A stretch of DNA of 64,000 bases from Anthopleura xanthogrammica (GCA_964019055.1 OZ025207.1:4398501-4462500), one strand, 5' to 3'. Counted from the stretch's first letter, positions 1 through 13,397 are shown. The notes: generated by a model not told the origin, from the letters alone. Numbers and translations are program-made.

Positions 1-44
1 TATCATTTGGTGACCAAAGTTTGCACTCGAACCGTGAACACTTT

Positions 45-152
45 TTTTATCGTCCAATCAGAAGCCAGATTCACAACAAGGCTCTGAAATTATGTTGAGG
101 TTAGCTAACTAAACATAATGTCAATCTGGTTTCTGAATGGACGATGAAAAAA
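45..152. mobile_element. Short foldback element
   Basis: TTTTTTATCGTCCAATCAGA and the following AGCCAGATT pair with AATCTGG...TCTGAATGGACGATGAAAAAA. About 108 bp. Confidence 0.7.
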
Positions 153-235
153 TGTAAGAGCCGCCCAAAGCAAAAAGAAATCTGCCAAAAATTAGACGGG
201 TAAGTGCCTTGTTCGTAAAAAAATTTGACGGCCGT

Positions 236-305
236 CGAAATCCTAGTTTGCAAACGAGACATCAAACTTCGCAGGTTGTACTTCAACGATAACGGTTATA
301 TATCT
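236..305 (+). repeat. Dispersed repeat D, copy 1
   Basis: GAAATCCTAGTTTGCAAACG, AGACATCAA and GTACTTCAACGATAAC match 49781-49845 in order. Role unknown. Confidence 0.55.
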
Positions 306-1150
306 ATATACTTTAAGGATTAGACGCTTTAATCGTAAGAATGTCTGGCAAAACAAACAAAACAAACTTGTGGTAATAGTGCTATCGCTTTTTCAGATAA
401 ATACCCTCTTGTTTCTAACGAAGTCCCATCTGGTGTCATCTCTTGTGCTACCGGACAACTCTTAATTGGAAGGAAATATTTTCACGAGTCTAGATTTTCC
501 AGTGATAGTTAAAAAGCTGAAGATAATTGGCTAGTTATGGCCGGGAGAGTAGCTTCTACTTAAACATAAGCTTATGTGGAATTAACAGGCAAAAGATTTG
601 ATAATCCGAGCTTAAGAAATGGCAGACAGTGTAGATTAAATACTTAGCCGAATTTAAAGAAAGAAAAAAAAGTACACACATGCAAGCGTGGGGCTCAGAA
701 TTTTAAGAAGTAAGCTTAGAATTTTATTATACTGTAGTGCGAAGAAATCCTATCGTTAGAACGAAATTAATCAAGAATTTTAATAAACACATGTATGCCA
801 AGAAAACTACTAGTAAAAAGTACTGTGATCGATTGTAAACTGGTATGAAACATGCCGAATAATACAGGACTGGTGACATAAGTAAGTTGAATAATTTGAA
901 CACCGTGTACGTAATTAGACGTATTGGACGTTAGAGCTTCAAAGTAACGTCCTAAACGTCAATTTAAGTTCACTTTAACAGCAAATGTCCTTTTTATCAG
1001 GTTGTAACAGAAAAAAAAGAAGATGAAACGACTAATTGGATAATAGATTGTGGTCTGATGTAGAAAACATTTGTCTTGTTAAGCGAGGGTCGCGCTCATG
1101 TAGTATTAACGAACTACTAGGCTTATAATGTAACCCTTCTAATAAGGTTA

Positions 1151-1270
1151 ATGCACCTACCACGCAAAGTTTCGATATCAAAGAAAAGGAAACGTTCAAA
1201 TGGACCATCAAGTCCAAGGTCAGCTGAGATCGTGGATCTATTCCAAAACTTAATGATGTCAATTATAAAC
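1151..1270 (+). CDS. Candidate exon of unknown gene
   Basis: ATG at 1151 opens a basic N-terminus (KKRKRSNGPSSPRSAEIVDL) that reaches a donor, AAAC|GTATGT, at 1270/1271. The residues before the donor look more protein-like than those after it. No downstream exon or family was identified. Confidence 0.18.
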
Positions 1271-2065
1271 GTATGTCTTGACATCTCGGAGCACAAACTG
1301 AAAATATATCGTCAGAAAGTGCGGAAAAAAGGAACACGTTTTCCCAGTTTTTTTCGGGTAAGATTTTTTAACGTAACTTTAGCGATTAATAGGAGAGAAG
1401 AAAAAATATCTAAAGATATTGAAATAAGTTTTTTTCCAAATTTATTCCTACCTAGAAATTTTACAAAAACTAACGAACATTATTTAGACTTCACTAGACA
1501 TGTCTGATAATGCGCCACTTTCAGTTTTGGCTATTTCGTTGTTGGTAAACAGAGAATGGGATGTTAAGACTGTTTCGTAATTGTTTCAGAAGTCTCCATG
1601 AAGATAGAGTGACCCAAGTCAGGGGCTAACTTTTTTTCTTTTCCTTTAGACACCCTACCTTATCTGCTATATCGGTCATGGTTTGCATTGGCTGTTCAAT
1701 AGTTGATCACTACTGTTGAATCACTGATCACAGGTGCAGTTGATTGATAGGCAAAACTAATGCCAAGGACTGCACTACCGGTAACAGCCTTAAGAACAGA
1801 TTACCATACTCAAAGCATGATCTGGAAGTCGTGATTGGGGATTAAACCATGGATAAAATGAATGCCCTATTGACCGGGATTCTCGCTTCAATCTACGAGA
1901 TAATCATCGATCTCTTAGAGTAATTTGCTGTACAGAAGGAGCTTTATGGAGATAATCTCTTGTTATTAAAGAAAGGGGTTCTTGGATTAAAATTTTCATA
2001 AACTCATGGACTAAGTCTTGAACAAACAATCTGATAACAATAAGGGAAGTGTGGCGGGAAGACTA

Positions 2066-2114
2066 AGGAGAGGAGAGGAGAGGAGAGGAGAGGAGAGGAG
2101 AGGAGAGGAGAGAG
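2066..2114 (+). repeat. (AGGAG)n microsatellite
   Basis: About ten 5-bp units. Confidence 0.95.
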
Positions 2115-5100
2115 ATTTTATTTCCCACAGAAGAAAAAAAAACATTGTTTTGCGGCTAAAACATGCTGTCTCTGTTACAGTTCTTCAAGGTAAAACACAG
2201 TCTGCCAGCTTTCCCCCCTGCTAATAGAGAGTTTAAGAATCCGGTCTACGCCCGGCCCGCCAAACCTGAAACGTCAGTTGACCAGTGAAAAGTCCTTTAA
2301 AAACAGTAAAGAGGAATCGCCACAATCTCCAAGTCGTAGATCAACAATAGAATATTTCTCTTTGTTAAGAAGGTTTGCAAAAGGTAAATCGAAACACAGG
2401 AAAACAAAGAAAACTTGGCTACGTTTGCCGTTAGAGAAAAAAAAACGCGAATCTTAAGCTCTCTAATTTCCAACTCGATCTGCGTGGAGACATTACCCAT
2501 CACGGCTCTGACTTTGATCAGCTTTTAATCCCAATTTCAGGGTTCAATTTAGTTAAAATTCCGTCAATGAACTGACAAATATGCTTTTAAGCAATCTGTA
2601 TAACTGTAGTTCTAAACTGAATTAAGCTGTCTTTCTTCAACAGGCTCCTATATCATTTGCCCTTGAGTTAGAACAACAAAAAAGCCCTTGACCAGGGCAA
2701 GTTATAGGAACTAGATACCAAACAATACTACAACATCTAACATGTCGAGTGTCATTTTTGGGATATCCGGGAGACTCGTCGCCAATGGAGTATATAAACT
2801 ATTCTTATATCAGTTTTAATCACTAACCTCACCTTGGCCTTTCAAGAATGGCGTGATTCAAACAGGTCATTGTTATGGTTACAAATGTACCACAAACCAT
2901 GCAAAGATTCCAGGAACAGCGGCCAAAATGACCATAAATGGTCGGGTATTGGGTATCATCGTGCCTTAAGGGGCAGTGTTGTAATAGAGAAATAATAATT
3001 AGTTGTCTAAAGCTTTGACATGACTTTATTTCAATAAATATGGTGCAATTGCTCCTCAAAACCGCAGCATTGGAAATCGCATTGTCAAGAGCCTCAATAG
3101 CCAAAACGATGAGTAAATGATCTGTTCGTACAAAACTCCAATTTAAATCCGTCTGTCTGTCTGTGCTAATCTGAAGTTACATCACCGTTTAGAAACTAAG
3201 ACTTAAGCCAAGGAATGACAAGGAGTACCATGCAACACTTTCGAGCGTCTGTAAGTTAGCCAAGAAAGAATGTCAAGCGTATTTATCTGTATATACAGAC
3301 TGTCATAATCTAAGATCAAAACTGTTCGAGTTTTCTAGACCAAAATCGTAATATTACTTAGTGATATCGTTGATTATCAATTCTAAATTTGTCTGAGGAA
3401 AAAAGTTGGCAAAGGTGGTATAGTTTCCATTATTCTTTTACGTTCTATGAAAAAACATCACCTATTTCTTCTAGTATTACAAAGCCCTCAGTTAATTAAG
3501 AGTATGTATAACCCTAGGTTTCCCATCACGTAGCTTGTGCTTATGCAACTTCTACTCTCTATGCCCCCTGGTAACTGGAAACTCACAATACTTAGGGAAA
3601 AAAATATCAATTTCCGCTGCAGTTTGTAAACTTAATGTAAAATTGATGTAAACATAGTGCAAATTAAATTTATAGTGAAACTGTATTTTTACATGAAACG
3701 TGTGTCAAATTTTGAGGTGTCTTTAAAAATTAGTTTTCAAAGTATGTAAAATTATAATTCACATGTTGTAATTCAGCGAGGTGTCAAAGCTGGTTTTCTT
3801 AAAATCACTCCAAGTCCTTCTTGTTTCTCTTCTCGATTGCTTCTTCCTCTCCAACTAGCATCGATCCGCCAAACTCGGTGGCATAAATTTCTTTGAAATC
3901 AGTAAATTTAAAAAAGCTCCTTCAAAGAATAAATTAAAGCATCGACTTCCTTAATTAATTAAGGCGAAAATCAAATGGTAGAACTAATGAACCCCGAGCA
4001 CGTTCGTCGTGTTAAAATTAGATTGTGGAAGAAAATCCTTTCTGATATGAAACGCACTTCCCCGTTCTTGCCTCTAGGATGTTAGGCACGATTTGTTGTG
4101 GTTGAATGACGTCAACAAGGTGGTGGACTCGAGTGGGAAGTGTTTAGTGTTCTACTTAAAGTTAACAACACATGGTAGCCAAACAGGTTTTTAAGTACTT
4201 AACAGTTATGAAAATAAACGGCTTGGTCACAGAAAGTAATGTTTATGGAAAAAGGATGAATGTTGTTATAAAATATTTAGTGTTTATTTATGGAACACTG
4301 TTAACCACAGACCGATTAGTTATGCTTTCTCTTCAAACCAGAATTTTCTGCGGAAACGAGGTATTCTCAGGAACTACGCTACATTAGCTCATACAAGACA
4401 AAACAAATTTGCACTTGTGTGAAACCTTAAACCAAAATAACGACCAAATCGTATTTTCGAGAGCTTGACATATTTCGGTTCTTCTGGTTGCCATGGTGAT
4501 AATGAGCGTGTGGTCTCGCTTGTAGTGATTTCAAATTAGTGTAGGAACATTGTTTAAGAAGATTAGTCATTAAGTTATAATACGCTTGAACCAATCACAA
4601 TGGAAATGAAATAAATTAAGAAAGGCTCTAGTCCTGTGATCAAGAACTGTCATATTATATCAAATTTGTCGTGAGTTTCAAATAAGCATAACGGGAAATG
4701 ATTCTCCCAAACTCCGTCAAGAAAATTGGCTTTGCGGATAGTAAACAAACGAGAGGATTGTTTCCCAATAATTGATTAAGACAGCTTTATATAACTGGCA
4801 AATATCTTACCAAAACATTCGGGTCATTTTATCTCCTGTTCGTTGAGCTTTTTCATTTATTTTAATGAGAGATTTCTGGAAAATGAGCCACCAATCTTAA
4901 CTAAATTGTTTTCATTGAGATGAAGTATATAGGAGTTTGTAAAGATTAGGAGATCAATGTCCACTTTTGTCATTAAGAAAAAATTCTTGTTATTGTCTTT
5001 TTCATATTCTTTTTTGGTTGTGTGTAAACTCAATTTCAATTTTTAAGGAGTTTTTTAATGTGAACTCCGCCGGCAACTCTCACCATTAAGCAAAATCTGT

Positions 5101-7402
5101 CTACAATTATTATAAACCTACCTATATTAGAGAATAAATAGTTAAAAATACATTTAGCTGGCTAAAAATAAATACGATTGCGGTTTCCTATTTAAACGCA
5201 TTCCTCAAAAAAGAATTTTCGAGTTCAAAAAATGCGAAAAATGAACCGAGAATTACAGTTCTTAAAACAGAATATCATAATCAGCCTCGTGTATTTTAAT
5301 TTCAAATCTTTCTTTTACGAGAAAATAAAAGTTTTTCACTTCGCGCCTTCATTCAACCTGACCTGAAAACCTGCGCGCGTGCTAAATTTTCGCGCCCTTT
5401 TCGGAACATTTTCCATAGAATGATTCCAAAACAATTTTCCCACGAAAACCAGGTGAAAACTAAATATTATTACATCTAATTGGAATTAAACTTTCAAAAA
5501 CAACAATTTTGTTTTCTGGATATCCTTTTTTAACGCTATAGGTTTACGTTTTTAAAAGATGAAGTATATATAATTCGACAAGTATATTGGAGTTCATTCT
5601 GCGTCAAAATGGCGGGTAATGAATAATCTAAAAAATAAAATATCGTTCTTAGAATATGTCATCATTGTCGGAATATGATTGTTTGGAAACGAGTTCGTAA
5701 ATTATTAATTGTGACAAGAACTTTTATTGTACATATCGAGAGATAATCTATTAACATCTGCTCATGCACGCGATGTACGCCATGTTGAAGAATTGAAGAA
5801 AAGTGCCTCTCAGTTGGAACTATCTGGTCTGACCTGAGGTTGGTTTGGGTCAGAAAACAACACAATAGTTTTAATCTCAAATGCCATGTCTAGACAACAT
5901 ATTCTCGAGTTTACAGAGTGCTTTCGGCTTTATTTAGTATCCACCTCCATGAAAAAAAATTAGCAGCTCTGCTCGCTTTGCGGCCTTCAATATTTCGGAA
6001 CCCAAGCGGATACAGTGAAGAATTAACGCTTGTCTTTAAAATTCTTAAAGTTGCACTGGATAATAAAGCTATATTTTATGAAATATTAAAGCTGTCGGTA
6101 GCAATGGGAAAACATTGTAATATAACAACTTATTAAGTTTGCATTCAGTCAACAACTTGGTAATCCTTAAGCCGTTAAGTTGTAATCAAATCGGCAAGTC
6201 TTTTTCGTTATATATGTTTCGAACCAACCTGTCATTTCATAGACACCCCATACAAATAACTGATGCATACTTTATTTCAAAAAATTATTTTCTATTTATT
6301 CTTTTTTCTCCTATCTACAAACACCAGCTCTCGTTTCAAATTAAAACTTCAGGTGTAGTTTTGGGAAATTCTCCTTTACACCACGTCTTTCTAATTTACA
6401 ATACTTCTTAGAGATTGACAGCTAAGACATTTTCTCAATTTTGTAAAAAAAAAACTTCTGCTCTGGACGTTTAGAACTTTGAGCTCCTTCCAGGATTGTC
6501 TTAAAACTATTTTTCTTTGGTCATGGCGGACTATGAAAACAAACACACAACTTACTCCTTAAAACAGCAACAAAAACACAGAATTTTGGTATCTTATACC
6601 CAGTAAAAACACACAAGAAAACAACACTGTATTGTGTTGGAACACAATAATTAGAAAACAGGTCTAACCCGGCCCTTTTTAGTCTACAAACAACTTTTAG
6701 ATTTTTCACACTCTCACTACGTCTGACTCTTTCAGTCGCATCTCTCAGCTTATTCATTCGTTTTTATCTACAACCTAAGTAAGAAAGCCCTGCCTTCGTA
6801 CGATTCTTTTTATGTCTGTGGAGTTTGGTTCAGCTTTCTTCGGCTTTCAGCGCGATGAAAGTGTCGTCAGTGCTAAGGCAGCGTCAAATTCTCTGTAGTT
6901 TTTAGGCTCGTTTGTTCTGAAAGGCGTAAAAAAACCAGAGCAATGATGTGAGTTTTTATTAGCAACTGAAAAACAAAACACAAGGCAAACAATCTCTAGA
7001 CACAATAAAGTCATACTGTTATCCGCTTAGACAAAGTCCTGTTTCCTTTTCATGTTCACCACTGGTTTGTCAAGCGGTTTTGTACTGTGGTAATAATTGA
7101 ATGCTAAAGTCACGGAGTGGATGAAGTGTGGACAAATGACACCCTCAAGCGCTGTCTGGAATTTTTGAATACCATCTAAAATAGATAGCTCTAGCTAATA
7201 AATCATTCTTATGGAAGCTTTATCGAGAGCAAGAATAATGACTGAGAATGTTTTGATAAACGCAAAGCCCCGAAAAAAAATTTGCGTGAAGGGAAAGGTC
7301 CTTTTTCATTTCTCTACGACCACTAACTTTCTCTTTTGCTGTACACACTGAAATGATTTATAAAACTTGAAGCTTTCAATATGGTTTAAACCCGCTTAAA
7401 TT

Positions 7403-7645
7403 TTACCTTTTTTCGGAGGGACTTAAAGCGTTGTTCGTGCTCGACTTCGCTTCTTCTTCGTGTCGAAGAGCGTCTTCTTGGACAACATTGCTCGGACTCT
7501 TCTCTCCTTCGCTGCCTTCTCTCCTCTCGTGTTTATATGTGTTTGAACTCGGAGCTAAAGAAATAAATTGGAAAGTTTCCTGGTCATTTTTTTTGCGAAA
7601 TTCAACGTATATTCCATTTGTCTCTTCTCTAAGCGATATACTCAT
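7403..7645 (-). CDS. Candidate exon of unknown gene
   Basis: An 80-codon frame on the minus strand starts at ATG 7645 and runs into a possible donor, AAAAAG|GTAAAA, near 7407. The residues are hydrophilic and Glu/Ser/Lys-rich (HERREGSEGEKSP), not simple repeat translation. No homologue is recognised and no partner exon is assigned. It lies 1.4 kb beyond the Irx stop and is not needed by that gene. Confidence 0.2.
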   Translation of the reverse strand: MSISLREETNGIYVEFRKKNDQETFQFISLAPSSNTYKHERREGSEGEKSPSNVVQEDALRHEEEAKSSTNNALSPSEKR

Positions 7646-9072
7646 GCATTGAGGAGAAATGTTGCCACTGAAATGTTCAGGATATAGAAGGGGAAAACGT
7701 GTCGGGCTTATCGATACCTAAAATACAACCTTGAAAACAAGATAACCCATTACAACACACCTAACAAACTCCGCTATTTAGAAAGTTAATCAGTAAAAAT
7801 TAAATTCCATAAAAGAACGAGAGCAAAAACCTGCTTAGCTTCTCGAAACATTTCTTCAAGTCACCAGCAGTAAAGCGATATCGATAGAGCAAGCCTTACT
7901 TTTATTCGACCTTTTCAAAAACTTGATTTTTTTCTCGTCTCGACTCGTTCTAAGATGGGGATTAGACAATATTGTCTTCGACAGACTAGTTTTGAAAACA
8001 CATTTGTTAAGGACTTAGGAAAGATTTGATCAAATGATTTGATTAACGGGCTATCCATAATTGAATTCAGTCACTCGGACTTCCTTCCACGTCTAGAATG
8101 TTGTAAGTCGATAAATTAACGTTTGAAAATTACACCAGCTTAAAAAAATATATCGCACGCTGTATCTCTAAACATAAATACTTATATCAGTCGTCTATCA
8201 ATCGCAGTCAATCGGTATTTTATTTTAAATGTCGAATAATAATATTAGAGACAAGAAGGAAGGAACATCTTTAAGACGAACTTTTACAGAAGTTGTTACG
8301 GATAGCTTTTCTAGTTTAGTTTTTGGAAAAAGCTTGAGTTATCCATGATTGACCCCGAGTTTGTTCAGTTAGAGTTTGTGATGTAACCTCTTGATGAATA
8401 TCTTCTTCAAACGATCCATATGATACGGGGTCATAAAACAGAGAACAGGGCAAAAGTGGAACTCTGCCAAGAGATGAGATATCCAGGTAATGATGATGCT
8501 CTGAGAAAGTCTGCAGTAACGTTTATCGTTTTACTTCGTCTGTTTTTATTTAAACCAGTAATAAATCATTTGAGCCGTCAGGAAACCGTGTTATTGAAAT
8601 GTTCTTTGTAAAGTAAAGTAAAAATCCCAAAACAATCGTGAAACAGCTATAACGAGACGTTTAAAGTAAGATACGAAAGTCAGAAGGATGAGAGAGTTTG
8701 TCTCTAAAAGAGGAGGAATTGTCTTAACAAAGTTTAGGTGATATTAATGTTAAAGTTCCCGTGCTAACAAGCCATTCTTCTAGATTGATTCGTCTTGCAC
8801 GAAACACATTACACATATATTTTTTCAAGGTTATGAACAAAACCAGCTTTAGCTAAAATAACACGACATAGAACGTCTAAATGCTAATAAAAAATATTAT
8901 CTCTGCCGTCGTTCTATATTGTTTTTCGAGGTTTTTCTAAATGTATGTTGCATGGTCTATAAGGGGGGAAATGTTCGGATTGAACAGCGATAAATGATAC
9001 GCTGAGTAAAACACTTGAAAATCGCTCTAAACAATAATTATAAGCAAGCTCGAACATCAAGTAAACATGTTG

Positions 9073-11466
9073 TTAAGATTTAGTTTGATATGTAAGGGTT
9101 GGTACGATACCTGATGTGATTACTGGAGTTTCTGTTGAAGTTCTTTGTATTGGAGTCGAAGGAGGAGTTTGTTGGTTTTGTGCAGGACTTGAAGGCTGAG
9201 CTGGACACGATGATATTGGTGGATTATAAAAGCAACCATCGACCCACTTTCTTAGACTTTTCACTGGCGAGTCCTCTACAGAACCAGACGCTTCAAGCTC
9301 TCGTTTGGTTATTATAGCCGGGGCAGTTCGTATCGCTGGTGTAGGAACCACCGTTGTTGTTTCATCAACATTTGGGCAAGAATTTTCATATTTTTCCGAC
9401 CCAACATTGGGATAGTCCCGATAACAATTCTCTTCATCGCTGCCCTCGTTTTTCTCAATATTTTCTTTCTTACTTTCTTTATCTTCATTTTCTATTAAAA
9501 AAAAATAAAAATTTATTTTAATAAATTTCTTTCCTATTCAAAATCATTAATTTTTTTTATCATTTCATATTGAAGACGTGTATAATACTGGTTCGGGTTC
9601 ATGTCAGACCGGCTGACGAGCGCAGCTTGGGGTAAGAGAATATATAATTAAAAAAAGAATTTTGAAATAGCGCCATTGTCTAAAAAATCCACTTTTCAGG
9701 CAACGCCAAAGTAAAAAATTCACCATGGGACCCAAAACTTGAAAACTAAAGCATTGTTTTTTGTGCAAAACATATTAGGGTACATTAAGGCTGTACTTTG
9801 TAATATAGAAATGTGTTTTAATGTTTTGAGGTTATCTAAAATTCCACCCACTTTCTGGTATTTCCAAAGAAAAACTAGCTGGAAGGCGATTATTATGGAA
9901 CAATATACACCCGTTACAGGATTTATTTTTACATACAGAGGATTATTTTTAGGTTATCTTAAAAAAGAAGTTTTCAGAGTCTCGTACCTTGGAGTTTTCT
10001 GTCGGAATGAAACTCTTGAGACGGTTTTTCATCATCACTGTTGATGTCCAGATCGATGTCCTCCACGTCGCTAGAGTCTCCACCGTCTTTTCTTTCTCCA
10101 CATCGATTTCTTGGAGACCAGGTCATTTTATTTTCTTTCTTAAGCCGCCTTCGAGCATTGGCGAACCACGTCGATACTTGTGTAAGAGTCATTTTAGTCA
10201 ATATTGCCAACATAATTTTTTCACCTTTGGTTGGGTAAGGATTCTTTCTGTGCTCATAAAGCCAAGCTTTTAGTGTGCTTGTCGTTTCTCTTGTCGCGTT
10301 TTTTCGCCTTGCTCCAGCGGCTGCGAGATCGATGGGCGAAAATCTAAAGTATTAAGAGAAAGTTTAAAGTGCACTTTCAGGACGAGCAAGAAAATATTGT
10401 CCATTTCAAAACGTCCCATATTATGGTATTATCTATCTTGTCCCTTACATATTGTCTGTAACATACTTGAAAGTACATTTCACTGTGTACATATCACATT
10501 CTGTCAAGCATGGCACACTCGATACGACTGGAGTAGATTTCAGTTAGTTAAATACACTTTCAAATGATACGTAGGACGGCAAGACAAGTTAAGAGATCTG
10601 TTAATTCTACGAGGAAATCATCTAAATGGTTCATAAAACATGCTGGCTAGTAGCGTAAGATTACACTAATGTAAGGACACTAATAGATTTAAGTAAGTGG
10701 CGTGGATGGTAAAGGCTATTTAGTGTACTAAAATAAAGTGGTGGAGTACCTTTCTGCAAAGCGAGTACAAGCTGCATGAGTATGAGGGTCGAAGCCGTGG
10801 AATTCGAATGGGTTTCGAGTCGCTTGCGAAAGATACCACGAATCTCTCCAGGGTTGTGCCATATCTTTGAAGTCACACGTCCGTGTCTGTATCAACCGCC
10901 GAGAGCAAACATAGAGGAGGAAAAGAAAAAAATATCTGATTAGACTTAATTATTACTAAGGGAATAGAACAGGATTTTAAGAAAAACTCTATTATGTAAA
11001 GTTAAGGACAAGATTGAGAATTAGCTGAGCTCTTGTGAGGCAATATAATACGGAGTGCAAGCCAGACAATGAGAGATGGACATACCAGTGGCGAGTAGAA
11101 GGCAGATAGCCCAGAACCGCTACCAATAGTGAACGCGCCATCACCAAATGGAGGTCTTGGAAGAACATTAACGGGCATTGAAGCTATACGATGCTGTAAG
11201 ACCCTGTCTAGTTGACATGGACAGACTGATTGACCAGGTAAACCATCCTGGATTTGCTGACTACTATCACAACAAGGGCTACCATTGCCATGTAGGACCA
11301 ACTAGAAACGAGACAATTAAAGATGACGATACGTCTAGTTTGAATTGCACTGTACAAGATTCAAATACGCAAGGTTGTACTTATCTCAAAGCTTAAGACT
11401 TACTTGAGGTGAATAGGAACAGCCAAACTGAGAACATGGCATCTTGGTAGCAGTCGAGTTAGCCAT
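9073..11466 (-). CDS. Irx: Iroquois-class TALE homeobox transcription factor, complete 5-exon gene
   Basis: Exons (minus) 11466-11404, 11301-11086, 10886-10750, 10343-9988 and 9491-9073; all junctions are GT-AG and phases close (0, 0, 2, 1), giving 396 aa ending in TAA at 9073. The start is the ATG at 11464-11466, which opens a 21-aa exon with a GTAAGT donor. Residues about 31-51 carry a CC...GQSVCPCQ cysteine motif and residues 87-93 read SAFYSPL, both matching the N-terminal region of Irx proteins. The homeodomain (about 151-213) begins [16 protein letters not shown], has the three-residue TALE loop extension (NPYPTKGEK) and helix 3 [17 protein letters not shown], the Irx signature. An acidic stretch follows, then [12 protein letters not shown] near 332-343 and a Pro/Ser/Thr-rich tail. 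Irx proteins are nuclear DNA-binding regulators of patterning. The homeodomain distinguishes it from Mkx. No partner Irx gene is visible in the window. Confidence 0.95.
9988..10343 (-). CDS. Irx: Irx exon 4 carrying the whole homeodomain
   Basis: This 356-nt exon starts after the acceptor ...CTTTAG at 10344-10345 and ends at the donor AAG|GTACGA (9988/9987). It encodes the complete TALE homeodomain plus the acidic segment [17 protein letters not shown]. Its first base completes an Arg codon begun in exon 3, which is how the frame was fixed. Open frames on the opposite strand here are shadows. Confidence 0.95.
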
Positions 11467-12163
11467 TCTCACTGTTGTAATAACATCAAAAACCCAGCGA
11501 CTTAGCAAACAGATTCAATTCAGACCACTTCAGATTTAAATAAATTATCGTAACGTAATCCAATGTCACAGCGCCAGCGTCAGAGCCAAAAATAAAGTCG
11601 AGAGAGGGACCGCCACGATGTGCTAGAGAAGGTATCTTCTGTCCTGGCGTTCAGTGTACAAATTTACGAAATCCTTGAACACAGTTCAACACCACTGTGT
11701 TCCAAACAATATTCTCAATCGGTTCATCTTGTTCGCTACAAGCAAGAGCGTCAAATTTGACACATTGAACATGACGTCTTCCCTTGCCACCAATCGAATT
11801 AAAATAGGAACAAGCTATGTATTGAAAACCCTTGGATCTGATTGGCAGAATGGCAGTTGTTAACTAGGCGAACATTTATTATTGTCTAGTGCCAACAAGA
11901 AAACAGACGTGTTTGACAGGGAAAACCCGCCCATGTGGGTGATTTTGTGGCTCGAAGCTCCGCCTTACTGGGTGCCATTTTTAGTGTTGTGTCTTGCATA
12001 CCGGGATTCGACTTGTACGGTGTAGTTAATGAGTTGCACTAGCGTAGGTGGCACGATTGTCTTTCATATTATTGGCATTACGGACTTGATTGTTAGCTGT
12101 TCAATAGCCCTACATGACAACTCAAAGGACAGCGATAATTCGGTTTTCTTTGCTCTTCGAAAA

Positions 12164-12216
12164 ATGAAAAACTTCGCGTTATTACTTCTCATTGCTATTT
12201 GCCTTGGTCGTTTACA
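12164..12216 (+). CDS. Candidate signal-peptide exon
   Basis: ATG at 12164 opens MKNFALLLLIAICLGRLQ, a textbook signal peptide. At that point the sequence reads CA|GTGAGC, a good splice donor, just before an in-frame TGA. Such exons often start genes for secreted proteins. No phase-compatible downstream exon was found. Confidence 0.25.
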
Positions 12217-12362
12217 GTGAGCGAGTCAAGCGAGTAGTTCGTCTTTCGGTACTGATCGACCTTGACGTTACAGACTTTTCGGCTCGATTGTATTCTTGCC
12301 GCGCTGTCTTCTCTAAAGTCTTTTATAGCAAGCCTCTGAAAATCTAATTCTGCTGTTATAAG

Positions 12363-13397
12363 GTGTACATGACAATTTATGATTATCCAACTTCAAAACT
12401 AAATAATGATTTGTGTTATTGCTTATTGTCTACTGGTTATTATTGCATAAATACAGTTGTTAGTTTTTCTTGGATATTCGCCTTGTTATTTTATCAATTT
12501 GTTCGGAAATTTCGCAAAAGTAAACGAAGGCTCGAGAAGATATTTTTTGGGGCCAAAATTCTCGCGGAAGCCATTCAGCTGTCAGGGAAGAGATTTTTCA
12601 AGCGTGGTGATTAGTGTTGGTTGGTTATGTTGAGATTGATTGATGTCGGCAAATAACACATGCATACAGATGTATTTAGTTATAATTCAATCGATTATCC
12701 GACAATTAGCGAGTCAGCTCATTCAATTATTGACCAATTGTTCTAAGGACTTGAAGGACATCAAATTTGTGCATGAAACGATTGCCTGCTTTGTAAAAAA
12801 AATCGGCTTCTTCCAACTGGAGATTGAATATTATTGGGAAAAACGCGCTCGGAGTTTATTAATGTCGGTCTTGATGAGTTGATGAATGAAAATCTTAAAC
12901 AAATAGGGAAAAAGCCGGTTTTAAACCGATTGTATCTTGACTATACAACTTGTTTATGTAGTAAAACAAAAGAGTACATGGTAATCAAATCTAACACGAA
13001 CATCGTACCACGTGTTATGGTCAACAAATTTGTACTAAACGTCTTTGAGGTTGCATCAATCGATTTAAACGCCCAGAACATCCACAAAACTAGTGAATTT
13101 TCAAGCAGCTTGGAGGCCGGCAATGAGTTGAACTTGGCCAAGCTTAAATATTCGCATTGTGTTTTTATCGCACTGCGTGTGAACAGTCTCGACCCATGTC
13201 TACATTTTATGATAAATAGGTATATTTTCAATAACTTCATACGATGTTTGTCCTCCCAATCATTTGTGCTAAAAAAATCGCTTGAAAATTATCCACAGCT
13301 TATAATACATACTCGACAGAATATTTTCTTAAACGATTTACAATACCGACAAGGATTTCTAGCACGTATCCGTCGAGTACATGACGAGGAACAATGA
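12363..13397 (+). pseudogene. Unidentified frameshifted ORF series (possible orphan or viral/transposon-derived gene)
   Basis: Three open stretches on one strand follow each other: 12363-12614, 12640-12882 and 12834-13397 (about 187 aa from 12834). The first has a hydrophobic segment (INTVVSFSWIFALLFY, about residues 29-44) followed by a basic run FRKSKRRLEK. The second is helical and hydrophobic. The third has no recognisable domain and is unusually long for this AT-rich area. The second and third join by a -1 shift near 12836-12843 (GGGAAAAA), and a TAG at 12612-12614 separates the first. This looks like a decayed single gene or unspliced neighbouring exons. I do not recognise the family. 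Confidence 0.35.

Larger units (their letters stand above)
306..9072. other. Gene-poor stretch downstream of Irx
   Basis: AT-rich DNA with no chain of phase-compatible exons. Only two weak exon candidates (1151 and 7645) and the AGGAG microsatellite stand out. Regulatory DNA for Irx is plausible here but not visible by eye. Confidence 0.5.

Noticed and set aside
9989..11396. Plus-strand ORFs over the Irx exons
   Set aside because: They are antisense shadows; the minus-strand exons match Irx and have consistent splice phases.
12834..12882. Programmed -1 ribosomal frameshift
   Set aside because: The GGGAAAAA run is not aligned with the upstream frame as a slippery heptamer, and other breaks nearby suggest decay.
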